Of a DNA stretch of 64,000 bases, positions 1 to 10,245 are shown piece after piece (positions within the stretch are counted from its first letter, which is position 1; each line of letters opens with the position of its first letter). This DNA comes from Coptis chinensis (lineage: Eukaryota > Streptophyta > Magnoliopsida > Ranunculales > Ranunculaceae). The translations under genes were made by a program, and so were the position numbers. Under the pieces are notes generated by a model that had not been told where the DNA came from, made no database searches, and saw only the letters and a program-made list of their open reading frames with translations. The stretch covers positions 24,000,501 through 24,064,500 of the forward strand of contig CM027385.1 of the NCBI GenBank assembly GCA_015680905.1, read 5' to 3'.

Positions 1-1356
1 CCTAATGAGTCTTATCTAAAGTCTAATGAGAGTAAGAGATTTACGACTTATACTACGATGCAATTACGCATAACAAGATACTAACTATAATTGATTCAAA
101 CTATGGAAATACTACGTTGATTCTATAATAAAGAATTAGGGGGGATTGATTCCACCTTAATTCAACTTAATTTACTAACGATGAATCGTCGTAATCCGAA
201 TTGAACTGCTTTGCAGAACAATTGGTTCATCCTAATCCCTAATTATACATGGCATTTCTACCAATTCATAACTAGCATGTGAACGATCAAACCCATTCTC
301 ATAGTGAACTAATCGTTTCTAGAGTGGAAAGAAATTTACGACTACTCTACGCTAATCGAGAATCAAGCTTTCATCAAGGCTTCTCAACCCCCTCTAATGG
401 AGGTTTAGCCGAGAATCATTATGCTATCATTTCCGTATGAAATTGAATACGACATAATAGAAAGATTCTAACTTTATGAAATTTAACTAAACAATAATCC
501 AACCCAAAATAAATAACTACAAAATGAATAACAAACAATAAATGAAATTAGATCTAACAAATTTAAATGGCAAAATAAAATTTGATCAATAATAAACTAT
601 TTTATTTATCTAATAAAGCAATAACAATATTCAATACTCTAATTAAAACAAGAAGAACAACTAAGAGTAAATTTAACTTCGATATTGATGCTAAGGGTAA
701 AATTTTGAAATGGCTACTCTAATTAAAACTAGATCTAGAAGCTATTCTAATGGCTACTTTCTATCCTAAGCTACTCCATCCTCAGAGTTAAGTCTTCTTT
801 GTTGATATGGAGGAAAACATATACCAAATCGTGCATGGGCTTAGACCCATGTTTTGGGCCGGAAAATTGGGCCCAAAACCCAATTTCTTCAGTCCAAAAA
901 GGGCTCTTCAGCTGGATACGGCTTCAAAAGACTTTTAGTCCACTTTTGCTCCTTTGATTGGGACAAAGCTTGGACCATTGGAAAGCTCTTTCCGAGCCGG
1001 CCGTTTTGACATAAGGTAGGCCCAATTCCAAGGTCTGAGTCCAAAGATACGGTCTTCGGAAGTTCTACTGACTTTGTGCATTGTTTCTGCCCGCGTAGAC
1101 TTTGACTTTTCAGCTTTTGACCGGGCTTTACAAAGGCTTTTTCTCCTTGAATCTCGGCCTTTAATCATAGAACTTCTTAGCAACCAACCCTTGCTCCTTT
1201 ATCTCACCAAAGTGGCACAGTTCTGCACATAATTGACTTTACTGCCTGAAATACATAAAAACACGTGATCAGCATTAACTCTTATTTATTACTCGCATAA
1301 TTGGTCTAAAAGTATGATTGTTAAGGGGTTAAAACTACAGTTTTGGACTATTATCA
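1..1356 (-). repeat. 3' LTR of element 1 (cut by window start)
   Basis: Near-identical over its length to 12634-13981, with scattered substitutions and short indels. In sense orientation it begins TGATAATAGTCCAAAACTG; the other copy reads TGATAAGAGCCC. It directly follows the polypurine tract. Short ORFs inside the LTR recur in every LTR copy of the window and are not taken as genes. Confidence 0.9.
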
Positions 1357-1370
1357 AACCACCCCCAAAC
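1357..1370 (-). promoter_or_regulatory. Polypurine tract of element 1
   Basis: Reads GTTTGGGGGTGGTT in sense, immediately before the LTR start TGATA. It is preceded by TTGAGGACAAGCAAAATGC, as in element 4. This is the expected plus-strand primer of an LTR retrotransposon. Confidence 0.85.
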
Positions 1371-3178
1371 AGCATTTTGCTTGTCCTCAAGCAAATATGA
1401 GAAATTAGAATAAGTGACCAAAAATAGAGTTCTAACTACTCTCATTTCGCCGAGTGTGATTGCATTGACCATATGCAACAAGGCCTTAACCTACTAGAAA
1501 TTCCTTAGTGGACGAGTTATAGCCTCGTGAGAGTTTTCCAGTGAAGGTACTCACAAACTTCATCTATACTACAACGACTAAGAAATAAAACTATTGTTTC
1601 CTTATTTATGCCTCAATTATCTATACATCTCACTAGCAATGAATACAAAATAATCAAGTCGAAACTTAAACTAATATATGCATAATAATCAACCATCTAT
1701 GAATAAACATATATACAATGAGTAATACTATGAAATGCAGTAACATGTTCCTTTCTAAAAACTTGGAATAGCGTCTTTAAGTAGGTTCTCACATATAAGT
1801 CAAGATACAAACACTCTGATTTTCCCGCTCAAGTTTCGTTACTATAGTGTGCAGTGGGCACACTTTACCTTACAATCTCAATGACACACAAGGAAGTCGG
1901 AGTCGATCAAACACATCTGCCACTTACTATCACACTAACATATTCCTAATTGAGCTATAAGTCTTTATTAGATGTTTCGGGGATTAGGAGATGGTTTAAG
2001 AAGGAAGGAAATGGATATTCAAAATGGACAAGTCTGAGATAATAGAGTCTTCATATTATGTAACTAGAGAAAACCTTGTTATTTACTTTTGCTTCAACAC
2101 TTTGTTCCCTCCTTAGCCATATTTTTTTTTTTCTTTGGCTTTTGACTCCCTTTTATTCTATTTTTGGAGTTTTTATTTATTTCTATTTTTATTTTTATTT
2201 TTTTTTCTTTTCTTGGGATGGAAACTTCTTTTCTTTTTCTTTTCTGAAGCAGCTACTCATTTTTGTTTACACATGTTTTTCTCTTCTTCTTCCTTCATTC
2301 ATTCTATTCTCAGACTTATTCTAAATTGGGTAGGTTCATTTTTTTATTTTGTTTTGTTTTGTAACAGGGTAAGGGATTTGGGGTTTATGGAAGGCTAAAG
2401 AAAGGCTCAGAGGGGCGACTAGCGGAAAATAATTTATAGGTTTGAATTTCTGGCTATATCGATCCAAAGAGGGCCTAAATTCTCGCTTAGGATATGGTTT
2501 AGTGATCAAGCAAGTGGACATGTGATTTCTCTATCCAGATTTTACTTCTCCTTTGTGTCATTTCTCAAATGTTTCACTCATAGAAGGCTTTAGGCTATAT
2601 TCTCACAGGGTTTGTAGAATAAGTACTCTAACCTAGATTTCAGAAACTTACTGCCAAACAATCATAGATACTCATGTAATATATTTATAGATAAATGCAA
2701 AGATTATTACCTACATATTAACCTAAGTTTCTAAAAACTATTATAATGCAAAAACTACGTGTGACTTCTAGATTATTAAGAACATAGAGAAAGAAAACAA
2801 TACCAATATTCCTAAGTGTATAGCATAAACTTTTTTATTTATATTTTTGAATTTTTGAAATTTTACTAGAAAACAAGTGCATATTATACATATCTATATC
2901 CTAACAGATGTCTTAATTATACGTGTTTCTATGCCCACCCCCAAACAAGAAATATGCTTTGTCCTCAAAGTATTTAAATAGATAGGGTAGGAAAAATACC
3001 ATGGAAACGCGTGAAATTCTGGAATATCTGCAAAACCAGGTTATAACATACTAATATAGAAAAGAAAACTGACGCAACTCTGTAAGAGTTCCACCCATTA
3101 TGGGGTTAAGAAGAATTAAATTGCTTGGGACATAAGCAGACACTAACTATAACTAAAAACTTACCTTATCTCCCACTT
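1371..3178 (-). other. 3' untranslated region of element 1
   Basis: Non-coding stretch between ORF B and the polypurine tract. It contains a T-rich block at 2115-2230 and a second polypurine-like block at 2934-2948 with the same GAGGACAAAGC word before it. The segment is collinear with 42214-44033 of element 4, including the poly-A/poly-T block, so it is a conserved part of the family and not random filler. Confidence 0.7.
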
Positions 3179-4204
3179 TTATTCATCATTCTCCTCATCC
3201 TCTCCTTCTATAAAGAAGTGAGGTTCCTTCACGTCCTGCCATGCCATGATAACTTGCCAGGCTTCCCGCCATTTATTATCTATTATTGCTAACCTATTAA
3301 GCGATACTTGGTTTGACGGGGTGTAGGGTGCAACCTGATGAGGTTGTATCCTCCACCCTTGCCAAGTCATTGTACAGAAAGATCGAATAATACTATTGGT
3401 GGGTTGCACAGTGTCGACCGTAATCCAATCCATGAAATGTGTAGAAAAAACAGGGAAGAAACATAGCATAATACGGGAAATTAGAACAAGCATAAGAAGG
3501 TACTTATGCCTCATGCTATGGGCTCGTGCTAAACTAGAGATCAAGGTTCTGGGAAGGTCATAGAACATACGTCCTGTGGCTAAAGCAAGGAAGACACTGC
3601 AAGTGGCATCATTCACAGAAGAAAAACGCCATTCCCCTAAAATGTTTAGCATGATCCAAAACATAACAGTTCCTATGTTCATGGACAGGCTACCAAAGGC
3701 GACGTTATATTCCCATTGGTCCTCGATACGGAAAATGCCTGCCCCATAAGCCTCATGCAAAAACTCAAATGTGTAGACATACATATTATCTACCCAATAG
3801 CACCATGGGTCTTGTATTTCAGCTGGCATAGCAAGTCCAAGAACAAATGCTAGCAAAAACCTGGTAATTTCCATTAGTTCATTGTCAATGTTGATGGAGA
3901 ACACTTGTTCTCCATCCGGTCTCTCAAAGAACATGCAATTATCATATAAATAATATGCAAGTGCTGGAGAATAAAGTTCATCAGGTCTTACCATTAGCGG
4001 TTCCCAGCCTACGTGTGTGATTACCTCGCGAAACCAAGCACCATAAGTGGTGTTTTGGAACAAATCTTCGAAAGACTGTTCCGGTATTATTGTTGGAGAT
4101 GTCATCTCAAAACTACGCTCTGGAACAGCTGCAAATGATCCGGGAACAACCCGCAGAAAACTGGAAATTTTTGTGTCTACGGAGGTCGTATGCATGTGCT
4201 TCAC
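3179..4204 (-). CDS. Post-pol ORF B of element 1 (Athila-type, function unknown)
   Basis: An open frame of 341 codons, the longest uninterrupted one in element 1. It aligns in order with the 288-codon ORF at 41347-42213 of element 4: shared blocks include RIxDQxxYNxAxxSLSxNxGT, NILGExxFxS and WQVxMAWQDxKEPH near the acidic C-terminus. The acidic tail (GEDEENDE) is also shared. No signal peptide or clear membrane segment opens the protein. The middle part resembles the layout of ORF A, which suggests an old duplication. In Athila elements this slot is often called env-like, but I see no envelope signature. The first about 35 residues before MTSPTIIP may be untranslated; a start at the second Met (about 4105) would match element 4 better. 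Confidence 0.7.
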   Translation of the reverse strand: MKHMHTTSVDTKISSFLRVVPGSFAAVPERSFEMTSPTIIPEQSFEDLFQNTTYGAWFREVITHVGWEPLMVRPDELYSPALAYYLYDNCMFFERPDGEQVFSINIDNELMEITRFLLAFVLGLAMPAEIQDPWCYWVDNMYVYTFEFLHEAYGAGIFRIEDQWEYNVAFGSLSMNIGTVMFWIMLNILGEWRFSSVNDATCSVFLALATGRMFYDLPRTLISSLARAHSMRHKYLLMLVLISRIMLCFFPVFSTHFMDWITVDTVQPTNSIIRSFCTMTWQGWRIQPHQVAPYTPSNQVSLNRLAIIDNKWREAWQVIMAWQDVKEPHFFIEGEDEENDE

Positions 4205-4335
4205 GTGGCGCAGTGCACTCGATGATTTTCGAGTTACAAGATTTCTGCCGCGTAAGTGCGCTTTGTCTGGGGCGCAGGTGCACTCTGACTAGAATTTCTG
4301 ACAGTGCTTAAGGCACAGGTGCGCTCCTCTGGGGG
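4205..4335 (-). other. Element 1 sequence upstream of ORF B
   Basis: Short stretch between the ORF B start and the nested solo LTR, rich in GTGCGC-type words. It continues at 5807 on the far side of the LTR. Confidence 0.5.
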
Positions 4336-5806
4336 TGATAAATTGAAAAATGAATAGTTTACCTACGAAATGAACGATAAAACTCAAAACGTAAGTAAAC
4401 TAAAACTATTTAAGTGTCTATTTTATCAAAGTTTCTACTCTCAATTCTATCGAAATAGAGTGGAGTAACAAATTTGTTCCTCTCCTAGTGCTCTAGCATG
4501 GATGTTTTCTAATCTAATTAGTCGGGTCTTAAGTCAATGAGAGCTTTACGAAGGTGATTACTACGATACTTACTGAATTTGATTACTTGACTTTTAAACT
4601 ACTAATGCTATGGAAATATGATTGTTTTGAATCTAGATAAATGATTAGAGGGGAATTGAATCCACCTCGAATCCAACTTAATAGACTAACATAGATTCTT
4701 GTATCTCGATTCTTACGTTCTTACGGCAAGAAATTCGAGTTCTAATCCCTAGTATTCATGGCATTTCTACCGAGTACTAACTAGCATGTGAGGTCGTCCA
4801 CCCATTCTCATGGCGAATCACGACCTTCTAGATTGGAATAGATTCTAAAATGTTTCTACACTATACCACTAAGTTTTCATCAAGGCTTCATCAACCCCTC
4901 TAATGGAGGTTTTAGCCTTGAGTCATCAAACCATCATTTCCCATTGAATTATAACTACACATCATATTAAAATTCTAACTTAACTAAATGAACTAACAAT
5001 GGTTCAATCTATTTAAACTACGGAATGATAATCAACAAGAATTAAAATCAGATCTATAAATTGAAATAACACAATTCGAAATTGAGAAAACAACTATTTT
5101 ATTTATCTAATCAATCAAGAACAATGATTCAAAGACTTAATCTAAAACAAGAATTGAGAATGGAACTAAGCTTAATTTAATTAATAAAACTAGATCTAGA
5201 ATTCTATATATTAATTTAGGTCTAACTAGCTACCATTAACAAAGAGCTAAGCTTTTGTTTTTATACATTCAGATCCAAAAATCATGAATGGGCTTGGAGC
5301 CATGTTTTGGGCCAAAGAATCAGGCCCAAAACCTAATTCTTTCAGTCCAAAAAGGCCTCTTCAGCTGCAGTTGGCTTCCATAGAATTTTCGTCTACTTTT
5401 GCTCCTCTGATTGGGTCAAGGCTTGGACCATTGGAAAGCTCTTTCCGAACCGGTCGTTTTGACATAAGGTAGGCCCAATTCCGAGGTCTGAGTCCAAAGA
5501 TATGGTCTTCGGAAGTTCTGTGACTTTGTGCAATTTACACTTTGCGTGGACTTTGACTTTTCAGCTTTGACCGGGCTTTAGAAAGGCTTTGTCTTCTTGG
5601 ATCTTGGCCTTTAATCACAGAACTCCTTAGTAACCGATCTTTGCTCTTTTATCTCGCTAAAGTGACACATTTCTGCACATAATGGACTTTGAAGCCTGGA
5701 ATGCATAAAAACACGTAATCAGTGTTAACTCTTAATTATTACTCACATAATTGGTCTAAAAGTATAACTGTTACAGGGTTAAAACTACAGTTTTGGGCTC
5801 TTATCA
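4336..5806 (-). mobile_element. Solo LTR nested in element 1 (element-4 family)
   Basis: A complete 1471-bp LTR with TGATA...TATCA ends and no internal domain. It is flanked by GGGGG on both sides (4331-4335 and 5807-5811), the 5-bp duplication expected from integrase. Its sequence is closer to the LTRs of element 4 than to those of element 1, for example in the block around the conserved TATA box. A solo LTR of this kind arises by recombination between the two LTRs of a full element. Confidence 0.9.
5258..5265 (-). promoter_or_regulatory. Putative TATA box in the solo LTR
   Basis: TATAAAAA on the minus strand. The same sequence sits at the same place in the LTRs of element 4 (31147 and 44478), which supports a conserved U3 promoter. 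Confidence 0.5.
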
Positions 5807-6471
5807 GGGGGGCAGGTGCGCTCCGAGCTGCTGAGTTGTGAAAATGGTGAAGAACAAATGGGAAACGAGGGAGTGAAAGGTGAGAGATGGATGTGAGTTG
5901 TAGTGTGGGTTGTGAGTGTAGAATGAATGAAGTTTTTATAGGTTTTAAATTGTAAAAACGAATCGGGAAGTTGCCAAATAGCGTTAAGGCAATTTTCCGA
6001 AAATAATAAAATTTCCAAACCCGAAAACATAAACAAATCATATTCTTGATTCTAAAACAACCCTAATATCTTTTAGGTTGAATTTAGGATAGAAACTGCC
6101 TAACTTCTCTAGATTTCATCCTGTCCAATATCTATTCATAGATATGCCCATATCGGCAATATTTTAAACCCCTACTCCAAAACAACTTCTAAACTTGATG
6201 ATCATATACATATCATGGTAGAATAAATAATAACCACCCCCAAACAATTTGGGAAGGTGGGATCCATAATAACAACCCCGCACAATTTGAAAAGAACCAC
6301 ATTATATTAATATTGGCATTCAAACAACTTTTCACTACAAAATTCAAATTTAACTACAGAATTCATAAACTTTACATCGAAAGGAAATAAAAACCATGAA
6401 AACTACAAATAAAATATCATCAACCTATACAATCCCTAAACACATCTGCTGCTTGTAGCGGATGGCACACG
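5807..6471 (-). other. Spacer between ORF A and ORF B of element 1
   Basis: Non-coding. It holds a polypurine-like block (TTGTTTGGGGGTGG in sense) at 6234-6247, preceded by a small CCCAAA/TTTGGG stem, and GC-rich GTGCGCTC words close to the solo LTR. I see no gene here. Confidence 0.6.
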
Positions 6472-7613
6472 CTAAGGATATGGCTCCTGAGCTCTCGTTG
6501 GGTCATTGCCTTTCGTCTTTCGGCGACGACGCTCGTCCCTAACAGCTATATCCTCAGAAGAACTCCCGTGGGGTGGGAAGCGTGCAAGCATATCAGCATG
6601 GAATTGGCGCTGAGATTCCATCTCAGCCCTCGTCTGTTCCCACCGCTCATCCTCGCGCTGGGTACGACTCTCGAAGTTATGATGCATAGTATCCTGCCGA
6701 GTCCGAAGGTCTTTGCAAATAGCGTTGAGAGAACGCATGCCACGATGAATCACAGCCATACGTTCTGCATCTGACCTACACCTCTCCAAGGCATCGGCAT
6801 CAAAACATGCCATGTCATCCTCATTCTCTGAGTCATTCTCATTCTCCAAGTCAATCGCTTCGACTACCCTATCCTCAGGCAACCTCCAAACTCGTTGGAT
6901 ACATTCCGTATAAATACGAGGATTTCGGTGTTGGTTCAGGCAAATCCTATCAAACGTCGGAGTCGCGTTGAAGGTCATCATGATCTTTGTTATCAAAACA
7001 GGGAGAGGTCCAATACTCTTTCCAACTCCCCTAATCATGTTACCCAAAAACTCCAAAATACAGAACTCATACTTCTGCTCCTGGAGTATCCATAGAACGT
7101 GGAGGCAGTTCAGACCGATGTCGCTGACTTTCTCATTCCCTATGACATTCCTACCAATCCACTGAGCTACAGCCAGCTGGTTGGTTCTGAGGGACGACTG
7201 ACGAACATAATGCGAGCTCGCATTGTAGTTCCCTTCAAAAATAGTCACGTTCATCAACAGCTCGACCCTAGTAAATTAGGACTCCAGCAATGTGGCATCG
7301 AGATGGCATCTAGGCGGAATGCCCAAAATCTCGGCTAACAACTCCGTAGATACTTCTCGCCTCCTCCCATCCACCTGAACAAAAATTCTCCTCCCATCCA
7401 ACTCTCTCGTGTTCTAAAACTGTCGGACCAAATCTTCGTGGTAAAAATCATCAGTCGAGTACCACAAACTACTCCAGTCTCTACTAACCATCTCGTCACC
7501 ATAAAAGGGCACGAAGTGGTCGGCAGTAAACGCTTGCTCTGGCAAAATTCGACGTCATTGAGCCATTGGAGTTTTGATCTGATTTGAGGTTTGATAGAAG
7601 GTGTAGGAAGCAA
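6472..7613 (-). pseudogene. Post-pol ORF A of element 1 (Athila-type, frame-broken)
   Basis: Two frames, 7613-7335 and 7257-6472, together cover the same protein as 39325-40227 of element 4. Shared blocks are LRTNQLAVAQWIG.NV.G..KVSDIGL, CLHVLW.LQ, NMIRGVGKS..PLPVLITKIM and, further on, an acidic run followed by a heptad-like, Arg/Glu-rich tail that ends RRRRKTKGNDP. The order of blocks recalls the 'putative plant transposon protein' domain found after pol in plant Ty3 elements; that assignment is by recollection of the pattern and not a search. A frameshift lies near 7260-7335. A role in nucleic-acid binding or particle formation is possible but not shown. Confidence 0.6.
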
Positions 7614-8695
7614 AGAGAAAAAACCTCACTAGAAAAACAATGGTGGTGGTGCGGTGGAGGCGCGGAAGCTCTAAATTTTTGAATTTTTAGTGGTTTTCGG
7701 TTGTTTAAATTGGTGGAGGTGGCGGTGGGGGTAGGTAGGAGAAGATTTGGGGTGGGTTTGAACTTTGGGCATGGGTGAATTTAGGTTTTCTCTTTATTTT
7801 TAGTTTTATGTTAGGGTTTAAAGCTTTTTTTTTGTTAATGGCAGTTTGAAGGTGAAGATCGCGAACTGATGGTTTGAAGGTAAGGCGCAGGTGCGCTATG
7901 AGTGCGCGCGAGTTTGGGCCCAAGCCCAATAAGATTTTCTGATTTTTGTCAAGTTTTAGCGCAACTTCAAACTAAATTTGGCACTTCGTTACCGGTCCGA
8001 TTTTTGCAAATGAGATATGGAAATGATCAGGAGAGAATTTTTAATCCAATGATCCATAAAACACTCTATTCCAACCATGGGTGACATATAAGAAAATGGA
8101 AAACACCTCGAAGTGCGTGTATAACGTAAGTTATGCGAACTAATGAAATCTAAATTCATAGATTATGTCAACCCAAATCGGAATACAATTAAATGGCCTA
8201 AGCAACATAAATGGAAAGTTAAACATTCGATGACGGAAATACGAACACCCCACCCCCAAACAAATTTTTTACAACAGTTTTAGAAAATTTGTTTTACAGT
8301 GGGTCTTTTAACGTCAGATTCCTGAGACTTCCTAGATTATTATGTTTATGATTTAATATATTTTTTTCTCTTTTTATACATAAAGATTAATATAAGGAAA
8401 AACAATAACCAATAAAGACATAATTCACACCATAGATAAACATGACTTAAAAACTGAGAAAACATGTGCAAGCGGAAACCGTGAATTATGTTAAACGTAG
8501 ACTTAGGATCCGGTACTTACAGCCACACACTCTATAGGGAGGGCCCGGTTACCTGAATTGTGCACTTACCAATATATAGAAGTGAAAGGAAGTACCCCAA
8601 ACAATAAAATGAGTCGTTTATAGTCAGATTCTCGAGACTTTATCGAGAACATATGTATGAACATGTATTTTATCATATATCAACAACCGAAATAG
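7614..8695 (-). other. Post-pol spacer of element 1 with conserved hairpin/polypurine-like block
   Basis: Non-coding. It contains the block shared with elements 3 and 4 that reads GGTAACCGGGCCC...GTGTGTGGCTGTAAGTAC in sense (about 8500-8570). Two copies of a GTCT..AATCTGAC.TTAAA.GAC motif lie at 8303-8328 and 8613-8638, each followed in sense by a G-run (8250-8268 and about 8590). A/T-rich inverted words (AAACAAATTTT, AAAATTTGTTT) flank the first G-run. Confidence 0.6.
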
Positions 8696-9298
8696 TTATG
8701 GATCATTCCATAAATAAATATCACAGAAAATATATCCAAACATAATGAAGCACCAAGATTTCCTACGACGCAACTTAGTGAAATGAAAGCGAAGTCGAAT
8801 AGACCTATAACGTACTCGAACATGCACCTTCTTCTTTATTTTTGAACGAGAGGTTGTCCTAGTGAATGAGTGTGAAAAATTGAATGGTTGTGGAAGATAT
8901 GGTGGATATGAATATGTTTTAGAAGGAAAGAGTGGAAAAATTGAGAATGTGGGTTTAGCACAAGACTCATTCGTGGTGTAGTTAGGAACTGTCTTAATTC
9001 TGAAAATGAAAGTGTCAAGTGCCTTTCCATTGAGCATTATTTCCATTTTAGGAGAATTTAGAAATTCATGAAGCACAGGAGAAACAAGAGGGTCCAGTGC
9101 AAACTCTAGGTTCCTTTGAAAAGGTGGAGGGTGGGGAATATTGGTGATAGAAGGTGAATGATATGATGTGGGTAAATGGTTCTCGGCTAGAGTTCTCAAG
9201 TCCATATCATCAGAAGTCTTGATATATGCAAGACATTCCTCAATAGGTGGGTCAAAAGGATCACTGGGGTAGAGATTAAAAAATTCATCTTCCGTCAT
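8696..9298 (-). CDS. Unrecognised ORF occupying the pol position of element 1
   Basis: An open frame of 200 codons starting 48 bases after the protease stop. The N-terminal half is acidic (TEDEFFNLYPSD, PPIEECLAYIK), the middle is Pro/Ser/Thr-rich, and the C-terminal third is strongly basic (RSKIKKKVHVRVRYR, KLRRRKSW). I find no RT (FxDD), RNase H or integrase signature, no CCHC knuckle and no recognised fold. It ends just before the conserved post-pol spacer, so it stands exactly where about 3 kb of RT-RH-INT lie in elements 2 and 4. It may be a captured host or other-element fragment, or open by chance; coding status is uncertain. Confidence 0.4.
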   Translation of the reverse strand: MTEDEFFNLYPSDPFDPPIEECLAYIKTSDDMDLRTLAENHLPTSYHSPSITNIPHPPPFQRNLEFALDPLVSPVLHEFLNSPKMEIMLNGKALDTFIFRIKTVPNYTTNESCAKPTFSIFPLFPSKTYSYPPYLPQPFNFSHSFTRTTSRSKIKKKVHVRVRYRSIRLRFHFTKLRRRKSWCFIMFGYIFCDIYLWNDP

Positions 9299-9346
9299 AG
9301 CGTCAAGGGATGAATGGTTATTGACAAGGGGGGACTCGCGAAGTGG

Positions 9347-10224
9347 TTAAGACGAGGTGCAGAAGAGTTGAAGGAAATCTTCCTCTATTTCCTCTACTAC
9401 CAGGGAGTCCTTGTTAAAGTCGGAATTTCCGAAGGAAAGAATTTTGTGCATCAGATCCTCAGGAAACATGTTTTTGAAATAATCTTGAGCTAAGCTCTCA
9501 ATCATGCTAACCTCTCCATCGACAGTTGTATCTGGAAACTGCTCCGTCGGTTTAAAAACATTTACGTCAACAGAAAGATGGCCAAAATACATGGACATCG
9601 AACCATTGCGGCAGTTTATGAGCGCGTTGGCAGTAGCAAAGAAAGGACGCCCTAAAATGATAGGTACAGAGTCGTTAGTGACTTCTGTGTCGAGGATAAC
9701 GAAGTCAGCTGGGTAGTAAAAATTTTGGACTTTAACCAGCACGTTTTCAACCACACCCTTAGGATACTTAATAGACCGATCAGCTAATTGCAATGTCATT
9801 TTATTGGGTTGCATCCCTTGTAGACCTATTTGTTTGTATAGATAATATGGGAGTAAGTTAACACTCGCCCCCAGGTCTAATAATGTAGTCGTCGTGTGGG
9901 AATCTCCTAAGGTGCATTGTATAGTAGGACGACCAGGGTCCTTGTACTTAACAATTCCGTTATGTTCAGATAGAGTTGGGAATTGTTCAGTTAAGAAGGC
10001 GTCTCTTGGTATATTGGTCTTACGCCTAGTTGTACACAACTCATTAAGAAACTTAGCATGGTGTGGTAGTTTTTAATAGCTTCAAGAAAAGGAAGGTTTA
10101 TCGTCAGATTTTTAAAAACATCCCTAATCTGCTCATAATTTGTATCCTTGGTCAACATAGCTAATCTCTGGGGAAATGGTGGTTTCTCTCTATATTTTGC
10201 ATATGGATCAACAGGATGGTTCAC
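9347..10224 (-). CDS. pol: Gag-pol junction and aspartic protease of element 1
   Basis: The main frame (10039-9347, 230 codons) holds a retropepsin. The active site is LLDLGASVNLLP (DLG in place of the commoner DTG), followed by the flap-region block TLQLADRSIKYPKGVVENV and the C-terminal IILGRPF motif, all in the usual order and spacing. The overlapping frame 10224-9991 carries the upstream linker (NLTINLPFLEAIK), so a frameshift lies near 10000. The protease would cut Gag and Pol in the particle. Nothing of RT follows; a stop comes about 60 codons after the protease core. The protease itself looks undamaged. Confidence 0.75.
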
Positions 10225-10245
10225 CTTGGCTTTCTGTTTCTTTGG

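Noticed and set aside
935-1183. ORFs inside LTRs (also at 5284-5472, 13560-13808, 30940-31128 and 44284-44487)
   Set aside because: They recur because the LTR recurs. Frames differ in length and orientation among copies and carry no domain.
2076-2398. Hydrophobic Phe-rich ORFs
   Set aside because: They translate the T-rich block of the 3' UTR. The counterpart in element 4 (43145-43402 reversed) is a poly-A tract.
3179-4204. ORF B as a true viral envelope protein
   Set aside because: No signal peptide, no clear transmembrane segment and no furin-like site seen. Only its position is env-like.
4331-4335. GGGGG before the solo LTR as a polypurine tract
   Set aside because: It is repeated after the LTR at 5807-5811 and no internal domain adjoins, so it is best read as the target duplication.
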